In this document: in pieces, positions 52,386-63,937 of the stretch
Numbering within the stretch: the first letter of the stretch is position 1
Layout of the letters: every line of letters begins with the position of its first letter
Origin: an uncultured bacterium
Lineage (GTDB): Bacteria; Actinomycetota; Actinomycetes; S36-B12; CAIYMF01
Assembly: GCA_903826575.1 (NCBI GenBank)
Contig: CAIKEU010000001.1
Coordinates: forward strand, 1-64,000
Reading direction: 5' to 3'
Length of the DNA stretch: 64,000 bases
Made by a program: the position numbers and the translations under genes
Notes under the pieces: model-generated
Seen by the model: only the letters and a program-made list of their open reading frames with translations
Databases searched by the model: none
Told to the model about the DNA's origin: nothing

Positions 52386-54278
52386 TTAGCGAGTTAGGGA
52401 ACCCACCGCGTCATCAGCCTGACCCTTGAATTGCGTCTGGTAGAGGTCACGATAAAGACCACCCTCGGCAAGTAACGCGTCGTGGGTGCCGCTTTGCACG
52501 ACGCGACCGTCGTCAATAACGAGAATCTGATCAGCTTCGCGAATTGTTGATAGGCGGTGTGCGATGACCAGACTCGTACGTCCTTTGAGCGCCGTAGCAA
52601 GTGCGCGCTGAACGGCCGCTTCCGATTCGCTGTCCAGGTGGGCTGTTGCCTCATCGAGGACGACGACGTCGGGAGCCTTAAGCAACAAGCGCGCAATCGC
52701 CATCCGTTGCTTCTCACCGCCAGAGAGTCGATAGCCCCGATCCCCCACGACCGTGTCAAGTCCCTCGGGCAGGCTCTGAACAAGGTCGAGGACCTGTGCG
52801 TCGGCAAGTGCACCCATGATCTCGTCATCGGTGGCATTGGGGTTGGCGTACTGCAAATTGCCACGAATAGTTTCATGGAACATGTGCGCATCCTGGGTGA
52901 CCACACCGATCAGCGCATGCAGCGAGTCAAGCGTGACGTCACGAACGTCCGAACCATTGATGACCACTGAGCCGCCAGTAACGTCGTAAAGGCGTGAAAC
53001 CAGAGAGGTGATCGTTGTTTTGCCTGCCCCGGACGGGCCCACGAGCGCGACCATCTGACCTGGCTGCGCGGTGAAACTGACGTCTCGAAGCACGTCTGAT
53101 GATGGTGGCGCATCTGGTCGCGCGACACCTTCCAGCGATGCAAGGGACACTTCTTCAGCACTCGGATAGCGAAAGCGAACATGGTCGAACGTGATCGTGC
53201 TCGGACCAGTAGCAATCGGGATAGCTCCGGCGCGATCTTTGACCATAGGCTCGAGATCGAGTACCTCAAATACACGCTCGAAACTGACCAAGGCGGTCAT
53301 GACGTCGACGCGGACATTACTTAGCGCCGTCAAAGGGCCGTAGAGGCGGGTGAGCAGTGCCGCCAGTGCCAGCAGTGTTCCGACCGAAATTACCCCCGAG
53401 ATGGCGAGATTGCCGCCGATTCCGTAGACCAACGCGGTGGCGAGCGCAGCTACAAGAGCAAGCGCGGTGAAGAAGATGCGGTTAGCCATGGCAATGCGAA
53501 CACCAATGTCGCGAACTCGACCCGCTCGACCTGAGAAGGCAACTGACTCTTCACCTGGACGGCCAAACAACTTCACGAGCAGCGCCCCCGACACGTTGAA
53601 GCGCTCTGTCATCTGTGACGCCATGTCCGCGTTGAGCTGCATCTGCTCGCGGGTCATTGCTTGCAGGGTCCTACCCATGTAGCGCGCAGGAATCAGGAAT
53701 ACGGGTAGCAAAATCAGGGATGCGAGCGTGATTTGCCACGACAGTGCCAACATGGCGGTCACTACGAACAGCAACGTTATGAAGTTGCCGATGACGCCAG
53801 ACAGAGTCGACGTGAACGCCTGTTGCGCACCGATCACATCACTGTTGAGACGTGATACCAGCGCACCTGTTTGGGTTCGTGTGAAGAATGCCACGGGCAT
53901 GCGCTGAACGTGGTCGAATACCTCCGTGCGCAGGTTGTAGATCAACCCTTCACCGATTCGCGATGAAAACCAGCGGCTGATTAGCGTGATGCCTGCATCG
54001 AGAACTGCCAGTCCTGCGATCAATAGGGCACAGGTCGTCACGACCTGTCGATCACCGGGCGTAACACCCAGATCGATGATCCGACGAAAAAGCAGCGGCT
54101 GAGCGACCACTGTTGCCGAATCCAGTACCAAGCTGATGATCAATCCGACGACGTACAGCCGGTATGGGCGAGCGTAGCCAAGGATACGGCGCACCGTCGA
54201 GGCGTTGACCTTGCGGTCGACGACCGAGTCGTCGCGACGATAGCTACGAAGTACTTGGTGTGGGTTGGCGGTGGACAC
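52386..54278 (-). CDS. ABC exporter, fused membrane and ATPase domains
   Basis: Half-size exporter of 630 residues: six membrane helices (about 40-310) and an ATPase domain with Walker A GPSGAGKTT, Q-loop, signature LSGGEKQRMAIARLLLKAPDVVVLDEATAHLD and H-loop. Homodimer expected; lipid or drug export possible. GTG 54278 is chosen because AAGGAG lies just upstream and the 18 extra residues of the longer frame look non-native. Confidence 0.9.
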   Translation of the reverse strand: MSTANPHQVLRSYRRDDSVVDRKVNASTVRRILGYARPYRLYVVGLIISLVLDSATVVAQPLLFRRIIDLGVTPGDRQVVTTCALLIAGLAVLDAGITLISRWFSSRIGEGLIYNLRTEVFDHVQRMPVAFFTRTQTGALVSRLNSDVIGAQQAFTSTLSGVIGNFITLLFVVTAMLALSWQITLASLILLPVFLIPARYMGRTLQAMTREQMQLNADMASQMTERFNVSGALLVKLFGRPGEESVAFSGRAGRVRDIGVRIAMANRIFFTALALVAALATALVYGIGGNLAISGVISVGTLLALAALLTRLYGPLTALSNVRVDVMTALVSFERVFEVLDLEPMVKDRAGAIPIATGPSTITFDHVRFRYPSAEEVSLASLEGVARPDAPPSSDVLRDVSFTAQPGQMVALVGPSGAGKTTITSLVSRLYDVTGGSVVINGSDVRDVTLDSLHALIGVVTQDAHMFHETIRGNLQYANPNATDDEIMGALADAQVLDLVQSLPEGLDTVVGDRGYRLSGGEKQRMAIARLLLKAPDVVVLDEATAHLDSESEAAVQRALATALKGRTSLVIAHRLSTIREADQILVIDDGRVVQSGTHDALLAEGGLYRDLYQTQFKGQADDAVGSLTR

Positions 54279-54406
54279 GCGACTCCTTGATGGTGCTTCG
54301 TGCGTACAACGGCTAACCGTCGACACGCGCACCGAAAATTCAACTGTGACTAAAGTCTGTCATGCCCTTGAACAAACACAGGCACCGATCTGTTCCCACT
54401 GTCGAA

Positions 54407-55222
54407 CTACAGGTGATCGGGCCGCATCGCCTTGATTATCCGCACTTGTGCCGCTCGCTCATGAGCGTGCTGCTCACCGGGCGTGGAGTGTTCGGCAAAG
54501 GCCATCAGCGACTTGATCTCACGCAGTGCCGCGGGAGACACCGACAGAAGTTGTTCGACGAGGGGCCGCAGCGCGGAGTCGATGTCACCGTCCGGGCTTA
54601 TTGCGTTGATGAGCCCCCAGCCAAGGGCTTCATCGGCGTACACCCAGCGACTCGTCGCACAAATCTCCAGAGCTCTCGCGTAGCCGATGAGACGTGCACA
54701 CGTGCGAGTGCCAGTGAGATCAGGCACCAAACCAAGTGACGCTTCGCGCATCGAGAATCGGGCAGTCTCTGTTGCAACTCGCAGGTCGCACGCCAGGGCC
54801 AACTGGAATCCGGCGCCTACAGCAGCCCCGTCCACCGCAGCAATGCTCACGATGTTTGAGTTGCTGCGCAGCCAGGTGAATCCGCGTTGAAACTGCGCAA
54901 TCTGATCGTCGATCTGATTGTCGGCCAGCCCAGCCAGGCGAAACAGGTTCAGATCGCCGTCAGTGTTGTTCGGATCGAATGCTGACTTATCCAAACCACT
55001 TGAAAAATTTCCCCCGCTCCCCCGTACAACTACGACGCGGGTTTCATTCGGTAGACAGTCACCAACATGGGCAAGTGCTGCCCATGTTGCTGCGGTCTGA
55101 GAGTTCAGCGTGCTCGGACGGTTGAGCGTCAGCGTAACGATCGGCGCGCCACCTAGTCCGGACCACTCCACCACGATGTCGCCAGCCTCAATGAGGCCTT
55201 CGTCATGTGGTGGGAACGTCAT
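54407..55222 (-). CDS. Enoyl-CoA hydratase/isomerase family protein
   Basis: Crotonase-fold protein of 271 residues with the oxyanion-hole segments GSGGNFSSGLDKSAF and VDGAAVGAGFQLALACDLRVATETARFSMREASLGLVPD. The second catalytic Glu position is replaced by the SLGLVPDLTG segment, so hydratase activity is uncertain. Its ATG overlaps the stop of the small HTH gene, a pairing seen in other actinomycetes. Confidence 0.87.
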   Translation of the reverse strand: MTFPPHDEGLIEAGDIVVEWSGLGGAPIVTLTLNRPSTLNSQTAATWAALAHVGDCLPNETRVVVVRGSGGNFSSGLDKSAFDPNNTDGDLNLFRLAGLADNQIDDQIAQFQRGFTWLRSNSNIVSIAAVDGAAVGAGFQLALACDLRVATETARFSMREASLGLVPDLTGTRTCARLIGYARALEICATSRWVYADEALGWGLINAISPDGDIDSALRPLVEQLLSVSPAALREIKSLMAFAEHSTPGEQHAHERAAQVRIIKAMRPDHL

Positions 55223-55431
55223 CCTGTTTTAGCCCCTCGAGTGTTACCGCCCCGGCCGCGAAGATCCACGTCCGACTCGACAAGTAGCCGATGGATAAAA
55301 CCATACGACCTACCCGTTGAGAGTGAAAGAGATCGAATGCTCTCACCGGCGATGTAACGATCTCGTAGTTCGGCAATCAACGCTGTGCGTTCGTCGCCTG
55401 AGATCCTTCGGCCCTTGCCTAAGCCTGCCAT
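55219..55431 (-). CDS. Small helix-turn-helix protein
   Basis: 70 residues with a single helix-turn-helix (DRYIAGESIRSLSLSTGRSYGFIHRLLVESDVDLRGRGG), of the actinobacterial kind found next to enoyl-CoA hydratase genes. Probably DNA-binding; targets unknown. Shine-Dalgarno GGAGG 10 nt before the ATG. Overlaps the hydratase gene by four bases. Confidence 0.82.
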   Translation of the reverse strand: MAGLGKGRRISGDERTALIAELRDRYIAGESIRSLSLSTGRSYGFIHRLLVESDVDLRGRGGNTRGAKTG

Positions 55432-55480
55432 CGCCCTTGTTCCTCCAAGAAAGTGTCTGCACTTCGTTCGCGCTCGCCGT

Positions 55481-55543
55481 CAAGATAGTCCGTTGATCTT
55501 GCATATGCTCGTACAAAAAATCGGCGTTGCGAAATTGATCTTG
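55481..55543. repeat. Repeated ATCTTG elements between the ABC-F and HTH genes
   Basis: CAAGAT (55481-55486) pairs with ATCTTG (55496-55501), and TTGATCTTG occurs at 55493-55501 and again at 55535-55543. They lie within the 186-bp gap upstream of the minus-strand HTH gene and could be operator sites. Nothing else is recognisable there. Confidence 0.4.
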
Positions 55544-55617
55544 ACCTCATTCGTATCAAGGGATTTCAACGATCGTCAACATGTCGTGAGTTCGCATATA
55601 TGAACCCTGACGTGGCC

Positions 55618-57219
55618 TTATGCCAGCGAGATCAAGTCCTTGTAATCGTTGCTCCATAGGTCTTCCACTCCGTCGGGCAGCAGAAGGACCCGCTCTGGAT
55701 TAAGCGCGTCCACGGCACCCTCATCGTGAGTGACCAATACGACTGCACCCTCATACGAGCTAAGTGCAGACAGAACCTCGTCGCGGCTCGCCGGGTCGAG
55801 GTTATTCGTAGGCTCGTCCAAAAGGAGCACATTTGCAGTCGAAACCACCAACGTGGCCAGCGCGAGACGAGTTTTCTCGCCCCCCGACAACGTTCCGACT
55901 ATCTGATCGACCGTATCTCCGGAGAAAAGGAATGAACCCAGTACACGTCGAATTTCTGGTTCTAAAAGATCCGGAGCCGCCGAGCGCATATTCTCCAATA
56001 GGCTACGCGCTGGATCTAAGGTTTCGTGTTCCTGCGCGTAATAACCGAGTTTCAAGCCGTGGCCGGGTGAAATTTCGCCAGTATCAGAAGGCTCAACGCC
56101 ACCCAGGATGCGGAGCAATGTTGTCTTGCCAGCGCCATTGAGTCCCAGCACGACGACACGACTCCCCTTGTCAATGGCTAGGTCGACATCGGTGAAGATC
56201 TCAAGGGAGCCATAGGATTTCGATAGCCCAGAGGCTGTTAGTGGAGTCTTGCCACATGAAGCCGGTGTGGGGAATCGAAGTTTTGCTACACGATCAGTCT
56301 TACGCACATCTTCGATGTTGCTCATCAGTCTTTCAGCCCGTCGTGCCATATTTTGGGCGGCCTTTGCCTTAGTTGCGGTGGCGCGCATCCGATCGGCCTG
56401 TTGTTGCAATACGTTTGCCTGCTTTTCGGCATTTGCTCGTTCGCGTTTGCGACGTCTTTCGTCGGTTTCGCGCTGGGTAATGTACGAACTCCACCCCATG
56501 TTGTAGATGTCGATCTCACATCGGTTTGCGTCAAGATGGAAAACTCGATTTACCGTTGCTTTCAACAAATCGACGTCGTGACTAATGACGATCAGCCCAC
56601 CCTTGTGCGCTTTGAGAAATTCTCGCAGCCACACAATCGAGTCGGCATCAAGATGGTTCGTAGGTTCGTCGAGAAGCAGCGTCTCCGCTCCAGAAAACAG
56701 AATCCGGGCCAGTTCGATACGACGGCGTTGCCCACCGGACAGAGTGCTCAAGGGCTGCGATAGCACCCGCTCCGGCAGGCTCAAACTGGAAGCGATTGCC
56801 GCTGCTTCAGAGTCTGCGGCGTATCCACCACGTGCGATGAATTCGGCCTCTGCGGTCGAATAGCGACGCATCGCTCGATCGCGCTGGCTTTCGTCAGGAT
56901 CGCCCATCCGTTCACTCATGATGCGCATACGCTTCACGACTTCATCTAGACCGCGTGCGGACAGGATTCGGTCGCGGGCAAGCACATCAAGATCGCCTGT
57001 ACGCGGATCCTGCGGCAGGTAACCGATTTCACCGCCGCGATGAACTATTCCGCTGGCGGGCTCAGCCTCGCCGGCGAGCACCTTAGTCAGTGTTGTCTTG
57101 CCAGCCCCGTTGCGACCAACAAGACCAACTTTGTCGCCGGCAGCTACACGAAAAGATGCCCCAGAAAGCAGGACTCGAGCGCCAGCGCGCAATTCAATAT
57201 CGGTCGTTGAAATAGTCAC
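55618..57219 (-). CDS. ABC-F family ATPase
   Basis: Soluble protein of 533 residues with two ATPase domains: Walker A GRNGAGKTT near 34-42 and GLNGAGKTT near 349-357, signatures LSGGQRRRIELAR and LSGGEKTRLALAT, and a charged linker (RETDERRRKRERANAEKQANVLQQQADR) that reaches the ribosomal P-site in this family. Acts in translation, possibly as a ribosome-rescue or antibiotic-protection factor. GTG start with TAGAGT 9 nt upstream. A 186-bp gap follows before the HTH gene. Confidence 0.9.
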   Translation of the reverse strand: MTISTTDIELRAGARVLLSGASFRVAAGDKVGLVGRNGAGKTTLTKVLAGEAEPASGIVHRGGEIGYLPQDPRTGDLDVLARDRILSARGLDEVVKRMRIMSERMGDPDESQRDRAMRRYSTAEAEFIARGGYAADSEAAAIASSLSLPERVLSQPLSTLSGGQRRRIELARILFSGAETLLLDEPTNHLDADSIVWLREFLKAHKGGLIVISHDVDLLKATVNRVFHLDANRCEIDIYNMGWSSYITQRETDERRRKRERANAEKQANVLQQQADRMRATATKAKAAQNMARRAERLMSNIEDVRKTDRVAKLRFPTPASCGKTPLTASGLSKSYGSLEIFTDVDLAIDKGSRVVVLGLNGAGKTTLLRILGGVEPSDTGEISPGHGLKLGYYAQEHETLDPARSLLENMRSAAPDLLEPEIRRVLGSFLFSGDTVDQIVGTLSGGEKTRLALATLVVSTANVLLLDEPTNNLDPASRDEVLSALSSYEGAVVLVTHDEGAVDALNPERVLLLPDGVEDLWSNDYKDLISLA

Positions 57220-57243
57220 AGTGCGAACACTCTACGCAAACGT

Positions 57244-57270
57244 GACGTCCAGCGGAAAACGTTGGACATC
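57244..57270 (-). terminator. Hairpin at the end of the suf operon
   Basis: Eleven-position stem (57244-57254 with 57260-57270) around a 5-nt loop, with one mismatch on the plus strand that is a G-U pair in the minus-strand RNA. It follows sufT directly and precedes the ABC-F promoter. There is no U-tract, so it would be a U-poor terminator or processing site. Confidence 0.5.
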
Positions 57271-57276
57271 AGGGTC

Positions 57277-57624
57277 TCAGACGTTGAAACCGAGTGCCCT
57301 TAGCATCTCGCGACCGTCGTCGGTGATCTTCTCCGGAGACCACGGTGGCATCCAGACCCAGTTGATGCGGTAATCAGCGACGACGCCGTCGAGTGCGGCT
57401 CGGGTCTGATCCTCGATCACATCGGTCAGCGGACATGCGGCCGATGTGAGTGTGAGGTCGATTGTCGCGATGTTGGAGTCGTCCACAGCCACGCCGTAGA
57501 CAAGACCAAGATCGACGACGTTGATTCCAAGCTCTGGATCGACGACATCCTTCAAAGCCTCGATAACGTCATCGTCTGAGGTGATATCTGCGCCCCCAGC
57601 GAGTGGTGCACTGGTGTCCGTCAT
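57277..57624 (-). CDS. sufT: MIP18/DUF59-family iron-sulfur assembly factor SufT
   Basis: 115-residue protein of the DUF59 family involved in maturing iron-sulfur proteins. VIEALKDVVDPELGINVVDLGLVYGV and the conserved Cys in TLTSAACPLTDVIEDQ are diagnostic. ATG 57624 overlaps the sufU stop (ATGA), which rules out the longer frame. Last gene of the suf operon. Confidence 0.93.
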   Translation of the reverse strand: MTDTSAPLAGGADITSDDDVIEALKDVVDPELGINVVDLGLVYGVAVDDSNIATIDLTLTSAACPLTDVIEDQTRAALDGVVADYRINWVWMPPWSPEKITDDGREMLRALGFNV

Positions 57625-58078
57625 GAGTTCTCCTTGTGTGCCTGACCAGATGCAGACTGGGCGACTGCATCTTTCCACGCCATCCATGAAAGCAACGCGC
57701 ACTTCACGCGAGCCGGGTACTTCGCCACTCCAGCAAATGCGACCGCATCGCCGAGTACGTCTTCATCTGGTTCGACTTGCCCTCTCCCCTGCATCAGCGC
57801 AAGAAACGCATCAGCAGTCTTGAGGTCAGCAGCAATGGAATTGCCGATCATCTGCTCGTAAAGAACACTCGCGGATGCCTGTGAGATCGAACATCCCTGA
57901 CCGTCGTACGAGATATCAACGACCGTGTCCCCATCGAGGTGGACCCGCAGCGAGATCTCATCACCGCACGTCGGGTTAACGTGATGAACCTCGGCTTCGA
58001 ACGGTTCGCGCAAACCGCGTCCACGTGGGTTTTTGTAATGATCGAGAATGATGTCTTGGTAGAGCGATTCGAGATCCA

Positions 58079-58079
<1 letters not shown>
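57621..58079 (-). CDS. sufU: Iron-sulfur assembly protein SufU
   Basis: Zinc-dependent sulfur acceptor for SufS, 152 residues. C38, D40, C63 and C127 (CGD, GCSIS, KCALL) are the expected zinc and sulfur-relay residues, and the 18-residue insertion that separates SufU from IscU is present. The ATG shares a base with the sufS stop (TGATG). Confidence 0.94.
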
Positions 58080-60186
<2,107 letters not shown>

Positions 60187-60228
60187 TGTCTGGCTCCTTC
60201 ATTGTGGGTGGTGCGCGTAAAAAGTCTG

Positions 60229-60570
60229 TTAGGAATTGTTAATTGGGTGGGCGACGTCTACGAGGACGTCCGCGCTATCGCCGTCTCCCTCGATCACGAC
60301 GGGGTACACAGGCACACTGCGTACGGCCGGTGGTCCGCTTGGTTCACCGGTACGTAAATCAAATCGTGACCCGTGCAGCCAACATTCCACGCTGCAGTCA
60401 TCAATCTCACCCTCAGACAGAGCTACATCAGCATGTGAGCAAACATCGCTAATGGCGTACAGTGCTCCATCGGCAACGCGGATGACGGCGACCGGCTCAC
60501 CCTCGATCTGAACGGATAGTGCCCCAATCGCGGGGATATCCGACAGAGCGCAGACACGAACAAAACTCAT
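60229..60570 (-). CDS. Rieske-type [2Fe-2S] ferredoxin
   Basis: 113-residue soluble Rieske protein with C44-S-H46 and C63-W-L-H66 as cluster ligands, of the non-heme dioxygenase ferredoxin type. It is embedded between sufD and sufC, as in several actinomycetes, where it may donate electrons or serve as an early cluster acceptor. Start overlaps the sufD stop by four bases. Confidence 0.93.
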   Translation of the reverse strand: MSFVRVCALSDIPAIGALSVQIEGEPVAVIRVADGALYAISDVCSHADVALSEGEIDDCSVECWLHGSRFDLRTGEPSGPPAVRSVPVYPVVIEGDGDSADVLVDVAHPINNS

Positions 60571-61700
60571 TCGTCATCTCCTGCATCGTCCGTTCCCGTC
60601 AGGCCCAACTCTGTGTCGATGATGGAGGCAAGCCGGTCTTCCCATTCGGGCACTCCCAGCCGATAAATCACGTCCGCGAAAAAGCCACGCACGACAAGTC
60701 GTGTCGCCACATCCGCGGGGATGCCACGAGATTGCAAGTAGAACAGTTGTTCGTCGTCGAAACGCCCCGTGGCGCTGGCATGTCCGGCACCCGCGATTTC
60801 TCCGGTTTCGATTTCGAGGTTAGGAACCGAATCGGCACGTGCGGCATCGGTGAGAACCAGGTTGCGATTGACCTCGTACGTTTCTGTACCTACGGCAGCC
60901 GCGCGAATGATGACGTCGCCAACCCACACCGTGTGAGCTACTCCGGCAGGGCCGAGATCAGGGTCGCCCTTAAGCGCACCCTTGTACATGACGTTGCTGC
61001 GGCAGTTTGGTACCGAATGATCGACAAGTGAGCGATGCTCAAGATGCTGTCCGGCATCGGCGAAGAAGGCGCCGAGTAGTTCGGCAGAACCACCTGGAGC
61101 GGTGTACTCGACTGTGGGCACGATACGCACAACGTGGCCGCCGAATGATGCAACGAATGAGCGATAGGAGGCGTCGCGCCCAACAACCGCATGCTGTCGA
61201 GCTAGGTGAACGGTGTCGTCGTTCCACGCTTGAACGGTTAGAACCGTCAACTGTGCGCCATCGCCTACATAGACGTCGACATTTTCTGAATACGTCGCCG
61301 ATCCGGTGTGCTCTATGACGACCACGGCCTTGGAGAATGCCTCCGCTTTGATCACGATGTGACCAACCGTCGTGACCTCAACACCTGAACCTGAAATCGT
61401 TAACACGGTCGGCTCGGCCGTCTCGAATTCACGAGGGATCGTCACAACCGCCGACTGATTGGTGGCGGCACGAGCTAGCGAACTGGCCCAATCGGTCGGA
61501 CCTGACGTGGGGGCACACGAGGCAGTGTCGACGACATCGAACCGCACACCATCAGCAATCTGCGTGGCAATGTTTGCCTGCGTAGGTACGTCAAGGTGAT
61601 CGTGAATGCCACGAAGTTGGCGTAGCGGGGTAAACCTCCACGCCTCTTCGCGACCAGTTGGTGCAGCCAGTTCGACCTGACTGTCAGCAATCGTTGTCAT
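60567..61700 (-). CDS. sufD: Suf scaffold protein SufD
   Basis: Beta-helix scaffold subunit, 377 residues, homologous to SufB. The C-terminal DDEQLFYLQSRGIPADVATRLVVRGFFADVI is shared by the SufB/SufD family; RSLVDHSVPNCRSNVMYKGALKG matches SufD. Starts 2 bp after the sufB stop. Confidence 0.94.
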   Translation of the reverse strand: MTTIADSQVELAAPTGREEAWRFTPLRQLRGIHDHLDVPTQANIATQIADGVRFDVVDTASCAPTSGPTDWASSLARAATNQSAVVTIPREFETAEPTVLTISGSGVEVTTVGHIVIKAEAFSKAVVVIEHTGSATYSENVDVYVGDGAQLTVLTVQAWNDDTVHLARQHAVVGRDASYRSFVASFGGHVVRIVPTVEYTAPGGSAELLGAFFADAGQHLEHRSLVDHSVPNCRSNVMYKGALKGDPDLGPAGVAHTVWVGDVIIRAAAVGTETYEVNRNLVLTDAARADSVPNLEIETGEIAGAGHASATGRFDDEQLFYLQSRGIPADVATRLVVRGFFADVIYRLGVPEWEDRLASIIDTELGLTGTDDAGDDE

Positions 61701-61702
61701 TA

Positions 61703-63115
61703 CTAGCCGACCGCGCCTTCCATCTGAAGTTCGATGAGACGGTTGAGCTCCAACGCGTACTCCATAGGTAGTTCACGTGCGATTGGCTCGACGAATCCAC
61801 GGACGATCATCGCCATCGCCTCATCCTCGGTCATGCCGCGAGACATCAGGTAGAACAGTTGATCGTCACTCACCTTAGAAACAGTGGCTTCGTGACCCAT
61901 GGACGCATCATCGGTACGTACGTCGACGTACGGGTAGGTGTCCGAACGACTGATGTCATCCACCAGGAGGGCATCGCACTTAACGGTGCTCTTGGAACCA
62001 TGTGCGTCTTCGTTGATCTGAACCAGCCCACGATACGAGGTGCGACCGCCACCACGGGCAACAGACTTCGAAATAATCGTCGATGACGTGTTCGGTGCAG
62101 CGTGCACCATCTTGGACCCTGCGTCCTGATGCTGACCCTCGCCAGCGAATGCGATCGAGAGCGTCTCACCCTTAGCGTGCTCGCCAACCATCCACACTGC
62201 GGGGTACTTCATGGTGACCTTGGAACCGATGTTGCCGTCGATCCACTCCATCGTGGCACCGGCGTGGGCAACGGCCCGCTTGGTGACGAGGTTGTAGACG
62301 TTGTTCGACCAGTTCTGAATGGTGGTGTAACGGCAGCGCGCGTTCTTCTTGACGATGATCTCGACGACGGCTGAGTGCAACGAATCACTCGAATAGATGG
62401 GAGCGGTGCAACCCTCGACATAGTGCACATAGGCACCTTCGTCGACGATGATCAGCGTGCGCTCGAACTGACCCATGTTCTCGGTGTTAATCCGGAAGTA
62501 GGCCTGAAGCGGGATTTCAACGTTTACGCCAGGCGGTACGTAGATGAACGAGCCACCAGACCACACGGCGGTGTTCAGAGCGGAGAACTTATTGTCGCCC
62601 GTCGGAATGATCGTGCCAAAGTATTCGCGGAACGTGTCCTCGTGCTCGCGCAGACCTGTGTCGGTGTCAAGGAAAATGACGCCCTGCTCTTCAAGGTCTT
62701 CACGAATCTTGTGGTAGACGACCTCTGATTCATACTGGGCAGCCACACCTGCAACGAGGCGCTGCTTTTCTGCTTCGGGGATACCAAGACGGTCATAGGT
62801 CGTCTTAATGTCGTCGGGAAGTTCGTCCCATGACGCCGCCTGCTTTTCGGTGGAGCGCACGAAGTACTTGATGTTGTCGAAGTCGATGCCATCAAGGTCT
62901 GATCCCCAGTTGGGCATTGGCTTCTTTTCGAACAGGCGCAAGCCCTTGAGACGCATTTCAAGCATCCACTCCGGCTCATTCTTTTTGGAGCTGATATCGC
63001 GCACGACTTCTTCGTTGAGACCACGACGTGCCTTGGCTCCCGCTGAGTCTGGATCGGACCAGCCGAAGTCATATCGGCCAATTCCGTCGAGCTCAGCGTG
63101 CATGTCCGTTGTCAT
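61703..63115 (-). CDS. sufB: Suf scaffold protein SufB
   Basis: Main scaffold of the SufBCD complex, 470 residues. [42 protein letters not shown] and the C-terminal [26 protein letters not shown] are highly conserved. No intein interrupts the gene, unlike SufB of Mycobacterium tuberculosis. Its ATG overlaps the sufR stop by four bases. Confidence 0.96.
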   Translation of the reverse strand: MTTDMHAELDGIGRYDFGWSDPDSAGAKARRGLNEEVVRDISSKKNEPEWMLEMRLKGLRLFEKKPMPNWGSDLDGIDFDNIKYFVRSTEKQAASWDELPDDIKTTYDRLGIPEAEKQRLVAGVAAQYESEVVYHKIREDLEEQGVIFLDTDTGLREHEDTFREYFGTIIPTGDNKFSALNTAVWSGGSFIYVPPGVNVEIPLQAYFRINTENMGQFERTLIIVDEGAYVHYVEGCTAPIYSSDSLHSAVVEIIVKKNARCRYTTIQNWSNNVYNLVTKRAVAHAGATMEWIDGNIGSKVTMKYPAVWMVGEHAKGETLSIAFAGEGQHQDAGSKMVHAAPNTSSTIISKSVARGGGRTSYRGLVQINEDAHGSKSTVKCDALLVDDISRSDTYPYVDVRTDDASMGHEATVSKVSDDQLFYLMSRGMTEDEAMAMIVRGFVEPIARELPMEYALELNRLIELQMEGAVG

Positions 63116-63840
63116 GCGGATACCTCCATGGTTGTGACTGCATTGCTATTGCTTGGGGACGTTTCATCGCGCTTATGTGTTGGTACGAGAGTGGTACAAA
63201 TTCCGTCACCGGCAGCGATAGTGGCCAACCGCGTGACGTGAACGCCCAATAGGCGACTAAATGCGTCGGCTTCCGCGTCGCAGAGTTCCGGGAACTCCGC
63301 GGCCACGTGCCCAACTGGGCAGTGATGTTGACACATCTGGACCGTGGCACCGACAGGGGTATCAACCAAGCTGGCGGCAAATCCATCGGCAGACAGTGAC
63401 TCAGCGAGCTCCACGATGCGGGTTTCAACGTCCGACGCGCTCATAACCGATGCATAGCGGCGTTCAAGTTCATTGACCCGGTGGGATGCGAACGCTTGAA
63501 CGGCCTCATCACCGCCCGTGTCGCGCAAAAAACGTAGCGCGCCGACTGCCAGATCGTCGTAAGCAGCTTCGAAGGAGTCTCGCCCGGCACCATTGAGTGA
63601 ATAGATTTTGGCCGGTCTGCCTCGTCCCCTGCTGAACTCGCGGCCAGCTGCCGGTCCGAACGGAGCGCGTTCGCTGACAGTAACCTGACCGGTAGACACT
63701 AGGAAATCAAGATGGCGACGTACGGCAGTTCCTGTCAGACCAAGGGCGGCGGCCAATGCTGGTGCAGTGGAAGGCCCAGCCTCAAGCAACGCTCGAGCCA
63801 CGCGTGCTGGCGCACCCGACAGCGGCTCATTTGTTTTCAC
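63112..63840 (-). CDS. sufR: Iron-sulfur sensing transcriptional repressor SufR
   Basis: Winged-helix regulator of 242 residues that represses the suf operon when its cluster is intact. HTH at about 27-60 ([29 protein letters not shown]); candidate cluster ligands C170, C174, C187 and C215. GTG 63840 is preferred to the track-long start because TAACAT lies 7 nt before it and the additional 33 residues look random. First gene of the operon. An inverted repeat sits between -10 and start. Confidence 0.93.
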   Translation of the reverse strand: MKTNEPLSGAPARVARALLEAGPSTAPALAAALGLTGTAVRRHLDFLVSTGQVTVSERAPFGPAAGREFSRGRGRPAKIYSLNGAGRDSFEAAYDDLAVGALRFLRDTGGDEAVQAFASHRVNELERRYASVMSASDVETRIVELAESLSADGFAASLVDTPVGATVQMCQHHCPVGHVAAEFPELCDAEADAFSRLLGVHVTRLATIAAGDGICTTLVPTHKRDETSPSNSNAVTTMEVSA

Positions 63841-63852
63841 AACATGAATGTT
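63841..63852. promoter_or_regulatory. Candidate SufR operator
   Basis: AACAT-GA-ATGTT, perfect 5-bp arms, abuts the sufR start codon and overlaps the -10 TAACAT. Its position would let SufR block its own transcription. Confidence 0.45.
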
Positions 63853-63853
63853 A
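63848..63853 (-). promoter_or_regulatory. -10 element for the suf operon (leaderless)
   Basis: TAACAT on the minus strand, 7-nt spacer, GTG 63840. Confidence 0.6.
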
Positions 63854-63937
63854 CCTAATTCGCTCGAAAGCGCGAATTTTGGGTCTGAACTACCTGCCGA
63901 CTCGCGCTCCAACCAGCACTGCTTAGACTTGAGCATC

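Noticed and set aside
54362-54739. Plus-strand ORF of 125 codons preceded by TAAAGT and a 5-nt spacer
   Set aside because: It lies antisense to the enoyl-CoA hydratase gene, which has clear family motifs, and the spacer is 5 rather than 6-7 nt; treated as a chance match.
61703-63115. Intein in sufB
   Set aside because: The gene encodes an uninterrupted 470-residue SufB.
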